From Symbiodinium natans (lineage: Eukaryota; Sar; Dinophyceae; Suessiales; Symbiodiniaceae), in assembly GCA_905221605.1 (NCBI GenBank), contig CAJNDS010002551.1:35001-99000 (forward strand): 64,000 nt of DNA, in the 5' to 3' direction. A program made the translations under genes and the position numbers. The notes beneath the pieces were generated by a model, which was not told where the DNA came from, did no database searches, and saw nothing but the letters and a program-made list of their open reading frames with translations. The stretch's first letter is position 1. Every line of letters begins with the position of its first letter. Shown here piece by piece: positions 45,140 to 57,158 of this stretch.

Positions 45140-47975
45140 TTTGTATAGACTGAGTGCAGTGGTGCAGTGCCACCACCGCTGTTCAGGCCTCATGTCGGCA
45201 CAGCTGGCCCCACCATGTCCTCCGCATTGCTGATGTCTTGCCTGAGACTTGTGCTAAGCAGCTTCGGAAGCACAATCCGAGAGCAACATGGCTGCAGAAT
45301 CAGCTTTTTCGATGCGATTCAATTTTGGCAGGGTGGAGCTGACAACCGTGTTTTGCGGGCTCCACGGAAGGCGTGTTCTCTCTGCGTATGTAACTTGCCT
45401 TTCAAAAGGGACCGTTGCATCTACGCTCGGCCTTCGGAGCGAGCAATTCAATGCTATGGCCTGGTAGCGGGGCGTTTGGATTTAAGGGTTCTCATCATGC
45501 CTCTCTCTGCTTCAGGTAATGCCTTTTGGGGCGGAACCGTGAGAACTACTTTTTCTGGCTTCGAACCAGATCAGCCGACTTGTATGTACATCAAGGATGC
45601 AAGCAGTTCAGGTCAACTGAGGCTACGCTTCTAGTCACCTAAGAATGTACGGGATGCCCTTGTCTCTATCTTGGGAAAGACTGCACAGACGCATAGAACC
45701 TGGGGGCCTAAAGTCTCCACCAAAAGATGCTGAAACCGTACCGGCCCGACCTCCAAGTAGCTTGCTGTCCCAGGGCGCTGGCCAGGCAGCGTGGAGCGGG
45801 TCTGGTGCTGAATGTTTTCAGCAAGTGCATACATACCAGAACCTTCGTGTCTTGCCAACTCCTGCGTTGGATGCTGCCTAGGCGTTACGTCCAACTGAAG
45901 CGACTGCTGTCGAAGGGGCTGGTAGAAAGTAGCAGCGAATTCATTGGCAGGTCTTGTACCTTCCTCTCCTCGCGTTTTGAGGGAGAGGGTTCACTATTGC
46001 ACATCCATGGTTGGGCATCTGTGGAGCATCAGCTCTCTCAACTGCTACTGTGGCAAGGAGGCCCAACCCTTCTGAATGGGTTCCCAGCATAAGCTTCCAT
46101 ACTTCCTCCAGGACCCGGAGAGATTCCAAACTAACGCATTGTGGGCAGCAAGCTGCTTCATCCTACAAAGTCCGATGATGTTCTGCCATCAGTTGTCTTA
46201 CTGATGTTCACTGGGTTGGGCGAGGAAGGAGTTAGGCGCGAAGTTATGTAAGCGAGAACAACAGCAACTGGCGAAGTCGTACTATTGCAAACATCTTTTT
46301 CTCATTGGACACCTGTAGGGGGGGGGGGAACGCAGAGAAGCCAAAGCTCACTTGCAAGAGCTCTTGGATGCCTTGGCTGGCTGCAGGATTGGGTTCAGGA
46401 TTTGAGGCCTAGGGTTGATGGACTCTTTGAAGGTACACGGGCTACTGAATATAGCCTGCATTGCTTCCAACAAGATTAGGTTTTCTTGGGGAGTTGTGGC
46501 CCCGGAACGAACGGGGAATTTTGCAGGGTTGTAGAGGGAATCTCTCCTGTTGCCGAAGTTTAGGGTTCAGGGTTTAGGGTCTCGGGTCTAGGGTCAAAAA
46601 TACACCGTCTTCTCTGCGCAATTGAACTCCTCTGGCCCGCGTACAAAGCCACACGCATTGAGCCTTTACTGCCTTTACCTAAACCCAGACTACCCTGAGG
46701 CGAGCGACGGGCTTCCACTTCGCCTTTGCCTTCGGCTCGGCGGTGGAGTCTCTTTTCTTGCCTGGAGGCAAGGTTTGGGGTCTGGGTGCTGTGAAAAACT
46801 CAACAGGACTGCTGAGTTCAGGAACCTGCTTCAACAGCAATGGGTTTCCAGGTCAAGGCCGAGGTGGGCGTGTTAGGCCGTGGGTCAGGCGGCAATGCTG
46901 TAAAACGAAAGTAACACATCGTCTCAGTGCTACGCGGGACAAACAACCGATCAATTGCATCACGCACCGCTCCTTCTTGTCCTAGATTAGAATCAAGTAC
47001 CCCGAAAGATGAGGTAAGAAGACCCCACACACAAGAAAGAGACCTGATCCATCTAGGTCTTCTGCAGCTTGTATAAAGGCTTCAGGAACCAAGCGGTATC
47101 AATACGTCTCCCCGAGACGGCTAGTGGCCAAAACCCGGCAGCCTGGTAAACTTGGACAGCCATGCCACGGCTTAATGAAGTGTCCGGAAATGTCAAACGT
47201 CTTGCTTGGGGAGGGGTCCTAAGTCATGCGATAGATTATACACAACTTAAGAAGAACCCGAAACTCTTAACCCATGCAAATATTTCTGACAGATTCAGCC
47301 TCCTACAATACTGTCTGAGCAGCTTGCTGGGCTTGCCCTTGCCCATCTTCTTCGTCCTGCCAAAGTGGCTAGAGTCGTGGGGTTTAGGGTTTGGGGTCTT
47401 GTGCTCGGGATTAGAACATAACGCGGCCGCAAGACTGAGGGGGCAGGCGCATGCCCACTCCCCCAATCCACCCACTTGTTTAAAGCCGTCTTTCTTAAGC
47501 CTTGAGGGTTCCGGCTCGGCGTTGGAATTTTTCCAGGGATTCATATGCCTTGAAAACAAGCCGGCACGACCAAATGCTTGCACGATGGGTTATACAAAAA
47601 AGGAATTTCATGCTCTGAAGGGATCATATGCTTTGAAGCAACCCAAAAAAGACTGAGGGGGGTTGGGGGGGTGGGGGGGTGGGGGGTGGGCGGGTGGCTT
47701 GGCCTTGGCTTGGCTTCCTGGCCTAACGCCTTCCAAACCCATCGTGAGAGCATTGTGCCCCCCAACCACCCCGTTTCTTTCAGCCGTGCAAAACTTGAAA
47801 AGCATGTGAATACACGGGCTGCGCCCCCACCACACCCCCCCCCAACCCCCCCACCCCTCCATTTCGGGGGGGAGGGGATGGTGGTCTATCAGGTGGCCAC
47901 ACGATTTAGCCAACATGATGAGAAATGCACACGACTTGGATGAGAGTGCCTACTCTTAACCCTTAAGCCTACAAA
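45140..47975. other. Unassigned stretch before the LTR element
   Basis: No recognised gene. TTTAGGG-like words lie at 46558-46600, and G-rich or C-rich low complexity at 47655-47700 and 47825-47875. Frames of 120-165 codons (45167-45634, 47162-47656) show no domain. Confidence 0.4.
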
Positions 47976-47980
47976 CCCTA
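47976..47980. other. Target-site duplication, left (CCCTA)
   Basis: Five bases directly before the 5' LTR. The same CCCTA directly follows the 3' LTR at 51968-51972. Confidence 0.85.
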
Positions 47981-48263
47981 TGCGGAGCTGCAGCTTGTAT
48001 TCAGGAGTTATGTTGAAGGTAGGTATAAAAGGGTCAATATGCCCGCCGTTCCTTGGCTCAAGGGATGGCTTTACGCTGTCCGAAGAAACTTAAAAAGTCC
48101 GTGTGTGTGGGGTTGGGTTTAACGGGTGGTAATAGTCCCGTCCCTTCCTCCTTGACTGATAACCCTGGGATTGGGCTTTCTTTCTGGTTCGTTCTGGGGA
48201 ATCCATATCGGCAACTGTTAAGGGTTGATTCCTTTCCCTTTTCCCCTTTGGTTGCCCCCCGTA
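47981..48263 (+). repeat. 5' LTR
   Basis: Begins TGCGGAGCTGC and ends CCCCCCGTA. It holds a TATAAAA box (48024-48030) that could start element transcription. The word TTGGCTCAAG downstream of the TATA box equals the last 10 nt of the dinoflagellate spliced leader. Confidence 0.93.
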
Positions 48264-48277
48264 GGTTATGAGCGCAA
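48264..48277 (+). promoter_or_regulatory. Putative primer-binding site (initiator-tRNA half type)
   Basis: The bases after the LTR read GGTTATGAGC. This complements a typical eukaryotic initiator tRNA-Met anticodon arm (GCTCATAACC). Drosophila copia and yeast Ty5 are known to prime from this internal half-tRNA, so a copia-type affinity is inferred. The local tRNA sequence is not available. Confidence 0.5.
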
Positions 48278-48328
48278 GCGGTTCCCTGCGGTAAGGTGTT
48301 TTTGTTCGGGGTTAGGGTTTAGAAAGCA

Positions 48329-51300
48329 ATGTCTTCGCCCGACCAATGGCTTCAACCTTCTGCGAATGGTGGAAGAAAAGGTGGAGCTGGAGATGAAGCA
48401 ACTGGTTCCCTGGCTGGTGAGGTGGTGCTAGAATCAATGGTGCATGGTGCGACTGAAGAACAGCTGGAGGGAACAACGGTTGCTGGAAGCCCCAATGAAG
48501 GGGTGATTCCCAATGTGGATGGGATTGACAGCGCTGAAGGTGAAGGACGTGTTGGTGCTGCGCCGCCAAAGGCTGGGGAGAAAAGGCCCTGGGATGCGAC
48601 TGGTGGTTGGCGGTGTAGACGTGGAACTGGAAGCGACAGCGTTGCGTTTGATGCTGAAGCATGGTTTCCCTACGACGTCGTCCTCGTCTTCAGGTCGCAA
48701 AACGGTCGATCAAGAAACGCAGACCGAGTTGAGTGGTGAAGTGTCCTCTGCATCAAAAAGAGCTCAGAACAAGACGCAAGGGGGTTCCTCTGTGAGTTCC
48801 ATTTGTGGTGAAGGTAGCGATGAAAAAGAAGAAAAGGGTGTGGACGATTTGAAAACTGCAACTGCTGCTGAACGCACGATGGATGAGGAGGAGATCCTGG
48901 AATTGGATGCTGAGAAGATGCACCAGGTGTCCGAAGAGGCTGAACGGATACGTCAAGTGTCTGAAGAGGATGGTTTTCGGCAAGACGAACGTCCGATCAA
49001 AGCTGTGATGGGACGACCTGGGAGTGGCACTTTCATGAAGATGGAAGACAGTACTATTACTGCCTTGATACAGGTGAAAGCAAGTGGACGCTGCCTGAAG
49101 CGGGTGACAAGACGTCGGACAGCAAGGGAACTGGTGTCCTCTCTGGCAATGAACTGGATCAGGGGAAGTCTGTGCTGGGTCCTACATCGTCGACCCCGAC
49201 ATCTGAGTCTGTAAGGGCTTATCAGGGTAGTGTAGATAGTGTTGTAGAAAAGGAATTTTCCTCTATCATTGGGGAGAGCGGTTCGATGGGTGGTGGTGCT
49301 GCCCGGACCTCGGGTTCCCTTGACGAGGAAGGAATTTCTGGATCACAGACGGATATGGCTGGAGAACACCTGGATCAGGAAATGAGCAAAGCGCTTTCTG
49401 ACGGTTACGCAGCGGTAAAACCTGTGAGTCCGGACTCCCAATGCGGAAGGGAGTGGTGTTTCAGCTGCAGAAGAGTTGGTGGTGGATGAAGCGTCTGGCA
49501 GTCAGGAGGTCGTTCCTGGAAAAGATGAAGTTGGGAGCAAAACGCTGGATGTGCCAGTTGGTGAAGGTTCCTTATCTACTGCCAGTGTGTGCACTGTCCA
49601 AGAAAAAGGTGAGGCTTCTGGAGCAGCTGAGAATACTGTTGATTTGCCTGACAAGAAGATTGAGGCAAAGGCCTGGAGCACCAATGAAGTGCGGGCTGAT
49701 GTGCCAGATGGAACCTGGAGTGCGAAGGAAGCACGGGTTAAGGCACAGGTGGTTACAGACTCCGCAGTTGACTGCAACAATGGGGCGCAGGTCACTGTAG
49801 TAACTGACGATGGAGGTGCATCGGCGGACGCGCTTGTGCAACCTGAAGTTGGTGGAATGGAGCATGGATCTTTGAGCCACACCGGGGCCAATGGAGCAGC
49901 TGTGGCTGATGGTGGCGATGATCTTCCTTTGGTAACCATGGAGCCAAAGGACCCTGTAGCGGAAGAAAGTGTGCCTGCTGCAGATGACAAATTAAAGGAC
50001 CCGGTGGAGGGGTCTTCCTCCAAGCAAATGGAGATTTCGCCGACTGGTGGTTTGCAGGAAGTCGACACCGTGCAGACTACAACAGGGGAGGCGACGCCTT
50101 TGGCATCAAAGGAAAGTGATTCTGTATCTTTGGAGTGCAAAGTGGAAGACTCTGCGGGACTCGTTCAGGTACAGGACAAGCAGCTTGGTCCAGTGGTGGA
50201 AGCAGGGGGCTCAAGAAGCCGAAGAAAGTGCGCCGGTTTCTGCAGAGCAAAAGGAAGAAGTGCCCAATGAGGCAGCCCCAGCTTCGCACGGCAAGCATTG
50301 CTATCAAAAGGGAGATACACTGACTGGAACCGTTTGTTGCATCAATGTGGATGGGGTGTACTTGGATTATGGTGATCTGAATGCGTTAATCCCCGTATTA
50401 GGTGCGGAAAGGCCAAGGTCTCCTATGACGCCGCCAAGGGACCGTCCAAAGAAGGGCGATGGTGGTAGAAATGGTTCTCCTGAAAGATTTGAGGAGGAGG
50501 AGGATCTTATGGTCTATGATGACGACACTCGGGCGGTTGAGTTGTTGTCGGAAGCGGTGTCGTACATGTCTGATGGAAAGCCTGATGTTGCTCGCGCTGA
50601 GGGTGAGCCTATCTTCAAGCTCATACGGCTCAATGGTGACGATGAGCTCAAGGATAGTGAATGGTGTTCCTGGACGTCTGGTATGCTATCTCTATTGGAA
50701 CTTCATGACGTCGTGAAGACTTACGGTATTCCGCTGAATGAGATAGAAGAATGGACCAGTGATTTGAGGATATGGTATCACAATGCTAATCTGGAGGTGG
50801 AAAGCGACTCCAAAAAAGGCAAAAAGAGACCTTTGGAAAAGGAGTCAAAAGATGATGCTCCTGTAGCAAAAGTGGTGCCAGAAACCTCAGAAACACGGGT
50901 CAATGTCGATGACGAGCTGAGGAAGGTCAAGAAGAAAAGAAAATCTACCGCGACTGAAGATCCTTACACCTTGTTGGTGCCAAAGCCTAAGAAGAGGCCA
51001 GCAAATATGGATCGTTCTGAGAAGGGTGAATCATCATCCAAGGCGGTGGTTTCCAGTGAAGAGAAGGCTTCTCCTCGCACAAAGACTGGTTCTTCAGCGG
51101 GCAAGACGCAGAAGAAGGAGAAGAGTCAGAGCCCGAAGAAAAAGGGAGTTGCGCAAGGAAAAGATCCTGAAGCAAAGGATCGTCCCTCTGAAGTGGAAGC
51201 TAAGGCGTCAGCTACAGTTGATTCAAAGGTGGCACAGTCGTGTAAAGCGATTGAGGACGCAAGAAGGGAGGGGGCGATCGCTTCAATTCAGAGATGTTTG

Positions 51301-51390
51301 GTGGATCCCGTGCTTACGGTACCGGATATGGAGCATATCTTCCTGCGACTTCACTTAAGCATCGCTGCCAATCGCGAGAACGAGAAGTGA
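48329..51390 (+). pseudogene. Element cargo: WW- and S1-domain protein, frame-broken
   Basis: One protein-like track runs from ATG 48329 to stop 51388-51390 through several frame changes. The changes are near 48.6 kb, near 48.98 kb, at a CCC run (49437-49439) and at a GGGGG run (50206-50210). The last two are single-base homopolymer changes; dropping one base restores frame. Order: Gly/Glu-rich N-terminus, acidic segment (DEEEILELDAEKMHQVSEEA), WW domain (about 49019-49096), a long Val/Glu/Asp/Ser-rich region, S1-like segment (about 50287-50400, KGDTLTGTVCCINVDGVYLD), a Trp-containing region (EWCSWTSGMLSLLELHDV), and a Lys/Ser-rich basic tail. It is not a normal gag-pol. It could be a captured host mRNA or a diverged gag. 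Frame changes may be decay or sequencing error. Confidence 0.6.
49019..49096 (+). other. WW domain inside the LTR element
   Basis: The frame starting at 49007 reads TWEWHFHEDGRQYYYCLDTG then ESKWTLPEAGD. It has the two family Trp residues 22 apart (codons 49019 and 49085), the YYY block, and the Pro after the second Trp. WW domains bind proline-rich ligands. Confidence 0.8.
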
Positions 51391-51676
51391 TGACTGGTGG
51401 TGTGATGGGCGCTGGCATGGTTTCCTTTTTTCTGAAAATGGTTCCGCTGAAACAGCCAATGTGCTGAAGATATGGTCGCTACTATTAAGGGTAAGGAAAT
51501 CCCTAATGGTAGAGTAGCTGAGTATGACCCTATTTGGTAGAAAGATTTAATTCATTCGTCCTGGAAGACATTAAGCCAGTAATTATATGCAGTTCATGCA
51601 GCTGGCCGCTGTCAATAAAGACAGTTTTTGGTCAAGGATCTGCACCTCCAGTTTGTGTCCTAGGAAACCCTAGGAC

Positions 51677-51684
51677 AGGGGGAG
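51677..51684 (+). promoter_or_regulatory. Polypurine tract
   Basis: AGGGGGAG directly before the 3' LTR, the usual plus-strand primer site of LTR elements. Confidence 0.75.
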
Positions 51685-51967
51685 TGCGGAGCTGCAGCTT
51701 GTATTCAGGAGTTATGTTGAAGGTATGTATAAAAGGGTCAATATGCCCGCCGTTCCTTGGCTCAAGGGATGGCTTTACGCTGTCCGAAGAAACTTAAAAA
51801 GTCCGTGTGTGTGGGGTTGGGTTTAACGGGTGGTAGTAGTCCCGTCCCTTCCTCCTTGACAGATAACCCTGGGATTGGGTTTTCTTTCTGGTTCGTTCTG
51901 GGGAATCCATATCGGCAACTGTTAAGGGTTGATTCCTTTCCCTTTTCCCCTTTGGTTGCCCCCCGTA
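51685..51967 (+). repeat. 3' LTR
   Basis: Same length as the 5' LTR, with four substitutions. The TATAAAA box is at 51728-51734. Confidence 0.93.
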
Positions 51968-51972
51968 CCCTA
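51968..51972. other. Target-site duplication, right (CCCTA)
   Basis: It is followed by AACTC, so the empty site reads CCCTAAAC-like. This is consistent with insertion into an interstitial telomere motif. Confidence 0.85.
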
Positions 51973-54900
51973 AACTCGGATCACAGGGCTGAGGATCATC
52001 AGGATCCGATTGCCCCTGATGATATGCCGGACATCCAGTGTCCTCTTCTGCTAAGTAGCCATTTTTGATTGCAAAAAACGGGCTGAGGCAGTTGCCAATG
52101 GGTCTGGGCTTCGTCCACCCACTCCTGCAAAGCGAAGGAGGCGAATTCTTTCTGGTTCCAAGAACTACGGTCGCCCTACATACGCCCCAAACACTACTGT
52201 TGCGATCAAAACGATATGAACCCCTTTGAGCCAAGACTGCTGTGGTACTCTGGCAAGTCTGTCCTCGCTGGAGTGTGAGCGCCACCCATCCTGAAAGAAA
52301 TGGCCAACATGAACAAACATAGGAGTTTTCATCTGGGCTTCATTCGTAAGTAAACTGTATAGTAACAGTAATAATTTTGGATTGTCATCTTTGGAGCCTC
52401 ATTCGTAATTACATCTACTGAAAATTGCATGTTTGAAGGACACAATCTATGAAATCCTCTTCTGGGGGCCTCTTCATTCAATGTTAGAAGGGTTGTGCAT
52501 TCTAAAGCCACACCCTAAGAAATCCTCATCTGGGCTTCGTTCGTAATTAAACCCAAATCTTCACAATTGACAGGCCACAGCCGAAGACATGCTCTTCTAT
52601 GTACAACACATTCGAAATTCAATGATCGTACGGATCCTCCTGTGGACCCTATTCGCAATGAAATCTAGTTCGAGTTTTGTATTCTACAGCCACACACTAG
52701 GACATCTGCAGCTGGGCTTCGTTTGTAATTCTAAACTCCTTGAGCTCTGTTTGCTTGCGGGGCTTTGCCCTCCCTCCGCCCTCCTAGAATGTGGTGGTTC
52801 AGTGGAGCCGGAGGAAACACAGAAGGCTGACGCATTGTTTCGGTGATCCACGGCGCGGCCCTGTCTACTTCAGAAAGCTCAACCATTCTTTCGAGGCGAG
52901 TTGCCCAGTCGCGCTTGCCCCACTTCTTTCCCTGGCATCGACACCAGCGCCCAAGACAGCAAAACAATGCTAACCCATTCGGTAGCTTCTACATATCGGT
53001 GGCTCCCAAATGGGATTTCAGAAGGATTCCCGATCTGAACTATGGTCCATGCCGCCTGGCCATTGTAGTATCCCTCCCAGGCACCGTCATCCCAGCACGT
53101 CTCACCTGGTATTGACGAGGTGCCGCTTTGGCTGCGTTGGTACCATCCTTCTTATGTCACACCTCTCACCTCTATCTTCTGGGAGCTTCACAGGCAAGTT
53201 AAGCGATTTAATCTGCACCATGACTAGGGGTCATGACTGTGCTGCATCACCAAGTGCGACCGAATCTACACCTGATGCTAAACTTGAAGCGCATCAACCC
53301 TGCACATAAAGGCGCGCGTTGCTCAGGGCGGTTTATCTCTACAGTAAGTACCTACTTGCACCCATGTTGCGTGAGTTGGGAGAGTTATCGCTGGGGTATA
53401 AATACATGTTTTGACTCGACCATAGGCAACATGCTCTCGATGAAGGCATTCAACCATGCGCTACGACGACCCTAAACCATCGACTCAAATTACACTCGAA
53501 ATCCTGAACCTGAAACGTTAAACCCCAAACATCGAACGCTCCACCCTAAAACCTTAACCAGGGAACCATCCCACCAGCCGCCATGCCACTTGCCTGCCAG
53601 CACGTCACTACCAGCAGCAACCCTAACTAGGTTCGTGGTCCGGCTTTCGGGCTCAGGGTTTGGTTTCTAAGAGTGTCATGATGACGATTGGACTGATGTA
53701 TTCCACGATAACCGCTATGTATCCACAGCAATATTAAACCCTACCCTTGTGACAACCCTAAACCCCACACGCGCAGCTCAAAAAAAAACTGCCCGAAGCT
53801 CCTTTCTCGGAGGGTCCGCGGCTGTTCTCACTAGATTTATTATATTGTCATTGGGTCCTGCTTGTCGTTCTCCTATTACCACTAATTACGTACAACGAAG
53901 GCGCCTTTCGCATAGTAGTTCCACCGGGTTCGGCGCTGGCCTTGGCAAAGCCAAGCCGTGTCAGCTCCCACGTCCCCTACACACAAGTGGGCGCTTTCCA
54001 TGCCGTTTATCACTCCAGCATTGCTCATAGTGAACCTTTTGCACGTTGTGATGGCAACCTCCACACTCGGATCCATAAACCGGAACCTTATCTCAGCTCC
54101 GGGCGATGTCCTCCACCTGGCTTGACCTCCCAACCACGAAGAAATCACTCGGTTGAACCAGATACTCACTCCTGATTTCTTGCCTGACTCATGGAGCACG
54201 TTGACAAATCGACGTCCGCCCAGCGCATGCCAAAGGACCGATTCTGGTCCCAAATGGCTTGCCTGACACGCAGCGGCCGGACACAGCAAGCGCCAACCGA
54301 ATCTCCTGCAGCCGAGCAGCAACTCGGCGGTCAGGTGGACGTGGCAGCTGTTGAGTTCCTCGATGTGCTCCTGTTGGGGGTTTCGCAGACTTAAATGGCC
54401 CTCCTTCAGGATCTCCGTACTGAGGGTCGTAGTCCTGGACCAAACTGTTTGTTCGGCCCATGTTTGGATATACATCTGAGAAACCGCTGGTGCTCAGAAG
54501 CTTGACTGGTTTCTGGCTTAGGGGGGGGAAAGGGTATGGTGCGACTTGCAGCTTCCAAGCCAAAGTTTCCCTCTGCAACAACGGGCAGAATTCCTGTGAT
54601 TTGTACCGCCTCAGCGCAAGTGTTGCAAACAATCCGTCACTGACAGAGCAAGCCCCTTTCAAACTCCTGTGGATTCATGGCGTGTGTATCCTCCACGGTC
54701 ACCTCCACTTCTCCCTGGCCTTCAGGAGCCTGTCGGGTTCGAGGTTTGGGCTGCGGATCAGACAAGCCTGGGAATGGATCGTCACATGTCCATGCCAGGT
54801 GTATTAAGCAGTCCTGCCGTGATGCTTCCAGTGCTTGACAAGTGGTTTTGATCGAAGCTGGCGAGCTCATCACGGATTGTATCATTGCAAGGCTTTGCAA

Positions 54901-54980
54901 CTGGAACTGCAAAGGCGCGGAGACCCGGAATGCGCAAACCTCAAGGCACATTTAACTTAACACCAAAGACGGTCGTCCAC
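51973..54980. other. Long stretch without a recognised gene
   Basis: 52310-52760 holds a degenerate repeat of about 110-120 bp (words GGGCTTCATTCGTAA, ACACCCTAAGAAATCC, GGACACAATC). 53460-53560 and 53735-53765 have CCCTAAA-like words. Frames of 90-200 codons (53882-54475 and 54189-54662, both minus) show no domain. Confidence 0.4.
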
Positions 54981-54984
54981 GAGC

Positions 54985-56165
54985 CGAGCGATCCATGAAC
55001 CGAACGCCAGATCCCGCGCAAACAGCACCGGCCTTGTCCGCGATGGCCTGTGCTTGATCGTAGGCCTCGAGGCAGAGCTTCTCTGACACCCTCTGGTGTG
55101 CGCGGGACGATGAAACAACGCTGTATTGCGGAAGTTGTGAAAATTCGGAGGTTGTCTGGCCCCAGCTCTCTCCAAGAAATCTACCCTCTTCGCTGTCGGC
55201 GCTTGGCAGCGGACGCTTTGTGCAGCATCAGACATTGCCTGCAAGCGCGGCTTTTCTCTGCCCTTCTGCTCACTCTCCTTCTATGCCTCTCTCGCACTCT
55301 CTGCAGGCGGACGGAAGCAGCCACTATTTGCAGCCAGTTCTTTCTGCTTACATCAGGCAGCAGTGCTATGCTAGCTGAGGGCCTCAAAGTGTTTCAAAGC
55401 CGGAGCTTGGAAACTTGCTAACTCGAACTCGGACCCATCCGGTGGGTGCGCTGGCGCCTTCACGAGCTTCTCGGCCTGACAACAATGCATGGGGCCGATT
55501 CGTCGCTGTGGCGCCTGCTATTTTTCGGCATTTTGCTGAGCCTGGTCATGAAGCGCCAGGGCTGGCACGGTCACTGAAGCGGGCGCTGGTGCCACGAGTG
55601 CCTCAGGAATGAGAATCCTGACTGGGGTGGTTCACCGGCTAAGGGCACAAAGGTATGTTAGGGTCATATTGAATGATCTGAGAGATGGAAGCCCAGCGCA
55701 GCTAGAGCTGAGTGAAGATGCATCAAGCCGGAGCTTGGATACCCGAAAGGCTTGAATAACTCGCTCCAACAGCAGCTGCAAGATCAAAGATGGCCATCCG
55801 GCCATCCACGAACCGAGCGCAAACCGCACCGGCCTTGTCCGCCGAGGATATTGCCTGATCGGAGGCCTCTAGTCACGGCTTCTGTCGCATGCTCTGGCTT
55901 CTTCTGTCCAACCCAGATCGCACTCAGTAGTAACCTAGCGGGCTTGTTATGGCCCGTTTGGATGGGGTGAGCTCGAGACGATGAAACAACGCTGTCTCGC
56001 ACTGCGGAAGTTGTGAAAATTCGGAGGTTGTCTGGCCCCAGCTCTCTCCAAGAAATCTACCCTCTTCGCTGTGGCTTTGCTCTGCCCTCCTGCTCACTCT
56101 CCTTCTATGCCTCTCTCGCACTCTCTGCTGGCGGACGGATGCAGCCATTACTAGCTACTGCTCAT
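54985..56165. repeat. Diverged tandem duplication (about 850 bp) with exon-like content
   Basis: Segments near 54985-55325 reappear at 55795-56150: the CACCGGCCTTGTCCGC segment, the GAAACAACGCTGT to CTACCCTCTTCGCTG segment, and the CTCACTCTCCTTCTATGCC segment. Identity ranges from moderate to above 95%, with deletions in the second copy. On the minus strand the first copy reads EKLCLEAYDQAQAIADKAG and EEGRFLGESWGQTTSEFSQ. The second copy keeps related peptides (EASDQAISSADKAGAVCARF). This suggests a duplicated exon pair of an unknown gene. Confidence 0.65.
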
Positions 56166-56755
56166 GTGGCTGAGGATATCAAAGGCAGGCAGGAGCTGTA
56201 TAGGAAATGTACTTACTGAAGAGTTCGATCTCAGACCGATCCGGTTCGCGGGCGCGACAGCAATGGACCTATAGCCCCAAAGTTTTGTCGCCGAGCCCAG
56301 TAATTAGTGGCTAAAAGACTCAGAATGGAGCTGGAATCTGCCGGTACAGCGGAGGTGGAAAGAGCGGCGCCTCGCATGGGCGGAAACTGCATGCAAAGCC
56401 ACCTTCGGCCGTAAGGCCTAAACGGCCGTAAGGCCTAAACCCCCCAGCCCCTACACCCTAAATCCTGAACCCCAACAACTTAACCCCGGGCCCTGACCCC
56501 CCTACACCCTAAACACCTGAAGCCTGCTGGTGACTGCCTGGCGCTCTAAGGCTGCTGCATCGTGCTTCGAGCGCTCCTTCCAGACCGATGACATGCAAAG
56601 GCTCGCTGGGCGCAGGCTTTAGGGTTTAGGTTTTTGGGTTTTGAGACTGGGTTTGTGCGTTTTGCTACGAAGGCCAAATTGACTGCTGCGTTGCGGTCAC
56701 GTCTACACCCTGTTTAGGGGTAGGAAGCAAGGAAAACTTAAACGAATTAGGGGGT

Positions 56756-57158
56756 TGGTTCTAGGAGACATGACCTCGGCTATACAGAAAGAGGATGGGT
56801 TTCACACCCGTCTTATCTTCGAGTCATGTCGTAGTAGTTGTGAAAAGAGAAAAGAATTCGCACGCTATGGTGGTCAATGCTGTGTGCATCGGGCTCGCTC
56901 TATGGAAAAGAATGAAAGAAATTCCGTAGCCGTAGCCAAACCATTATTCTTGCGATGGTCAAGTGGATCCATCGCCGCATCTATGGGGACTTTGTGTAGC
57001 TGCAAGATTCTTGCCCAATACATCATTGATCAACAACAACGGCTTCATGGACTTTGTAAGTGCATGGTGTGACTGCGCGTCTGACCTTTGGGTGGCTTTC
57101 TCACGAGTCACATAAGCCGACTAGATGGTTCTAGGAGACATGACCTCGGCTATACAGA
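56756..57158. repeat. Pair of 34 bp direct repeats
   Basis: GGTTCTAGGAGACATGACCT plus CGGCTATACAGAAA occurs at about 56756 and 57125, each followed by an AGAGGATGG(G/A)TTTCACA stretch. No gene is recognised between them. Confidence 0.8.

Larger units (their letters stand above)
47981..51967 (+). mobile_element. Non-autonomous LTR retrotransposon
   Basis: A 3987 bp element with two 283 bp LTRs that differ at only four positions (about 98.6% identity). It is bounded by CCCTA target duplications in a telomere-like motif. A primer-binding-like site follows the 5' LTR and a purine tract (AGGGGGAG) precedes the 3' LTR. The 3.4 kb interior has one long broken frame with WW and S1-like domains. I see no protease, integrase, reverse transcriptase or RNase H motif and no CCHC knuckle. 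It would need enzymes from another element. LTR ends are TG...TA, not TG...CA. Confidence 0.9.
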
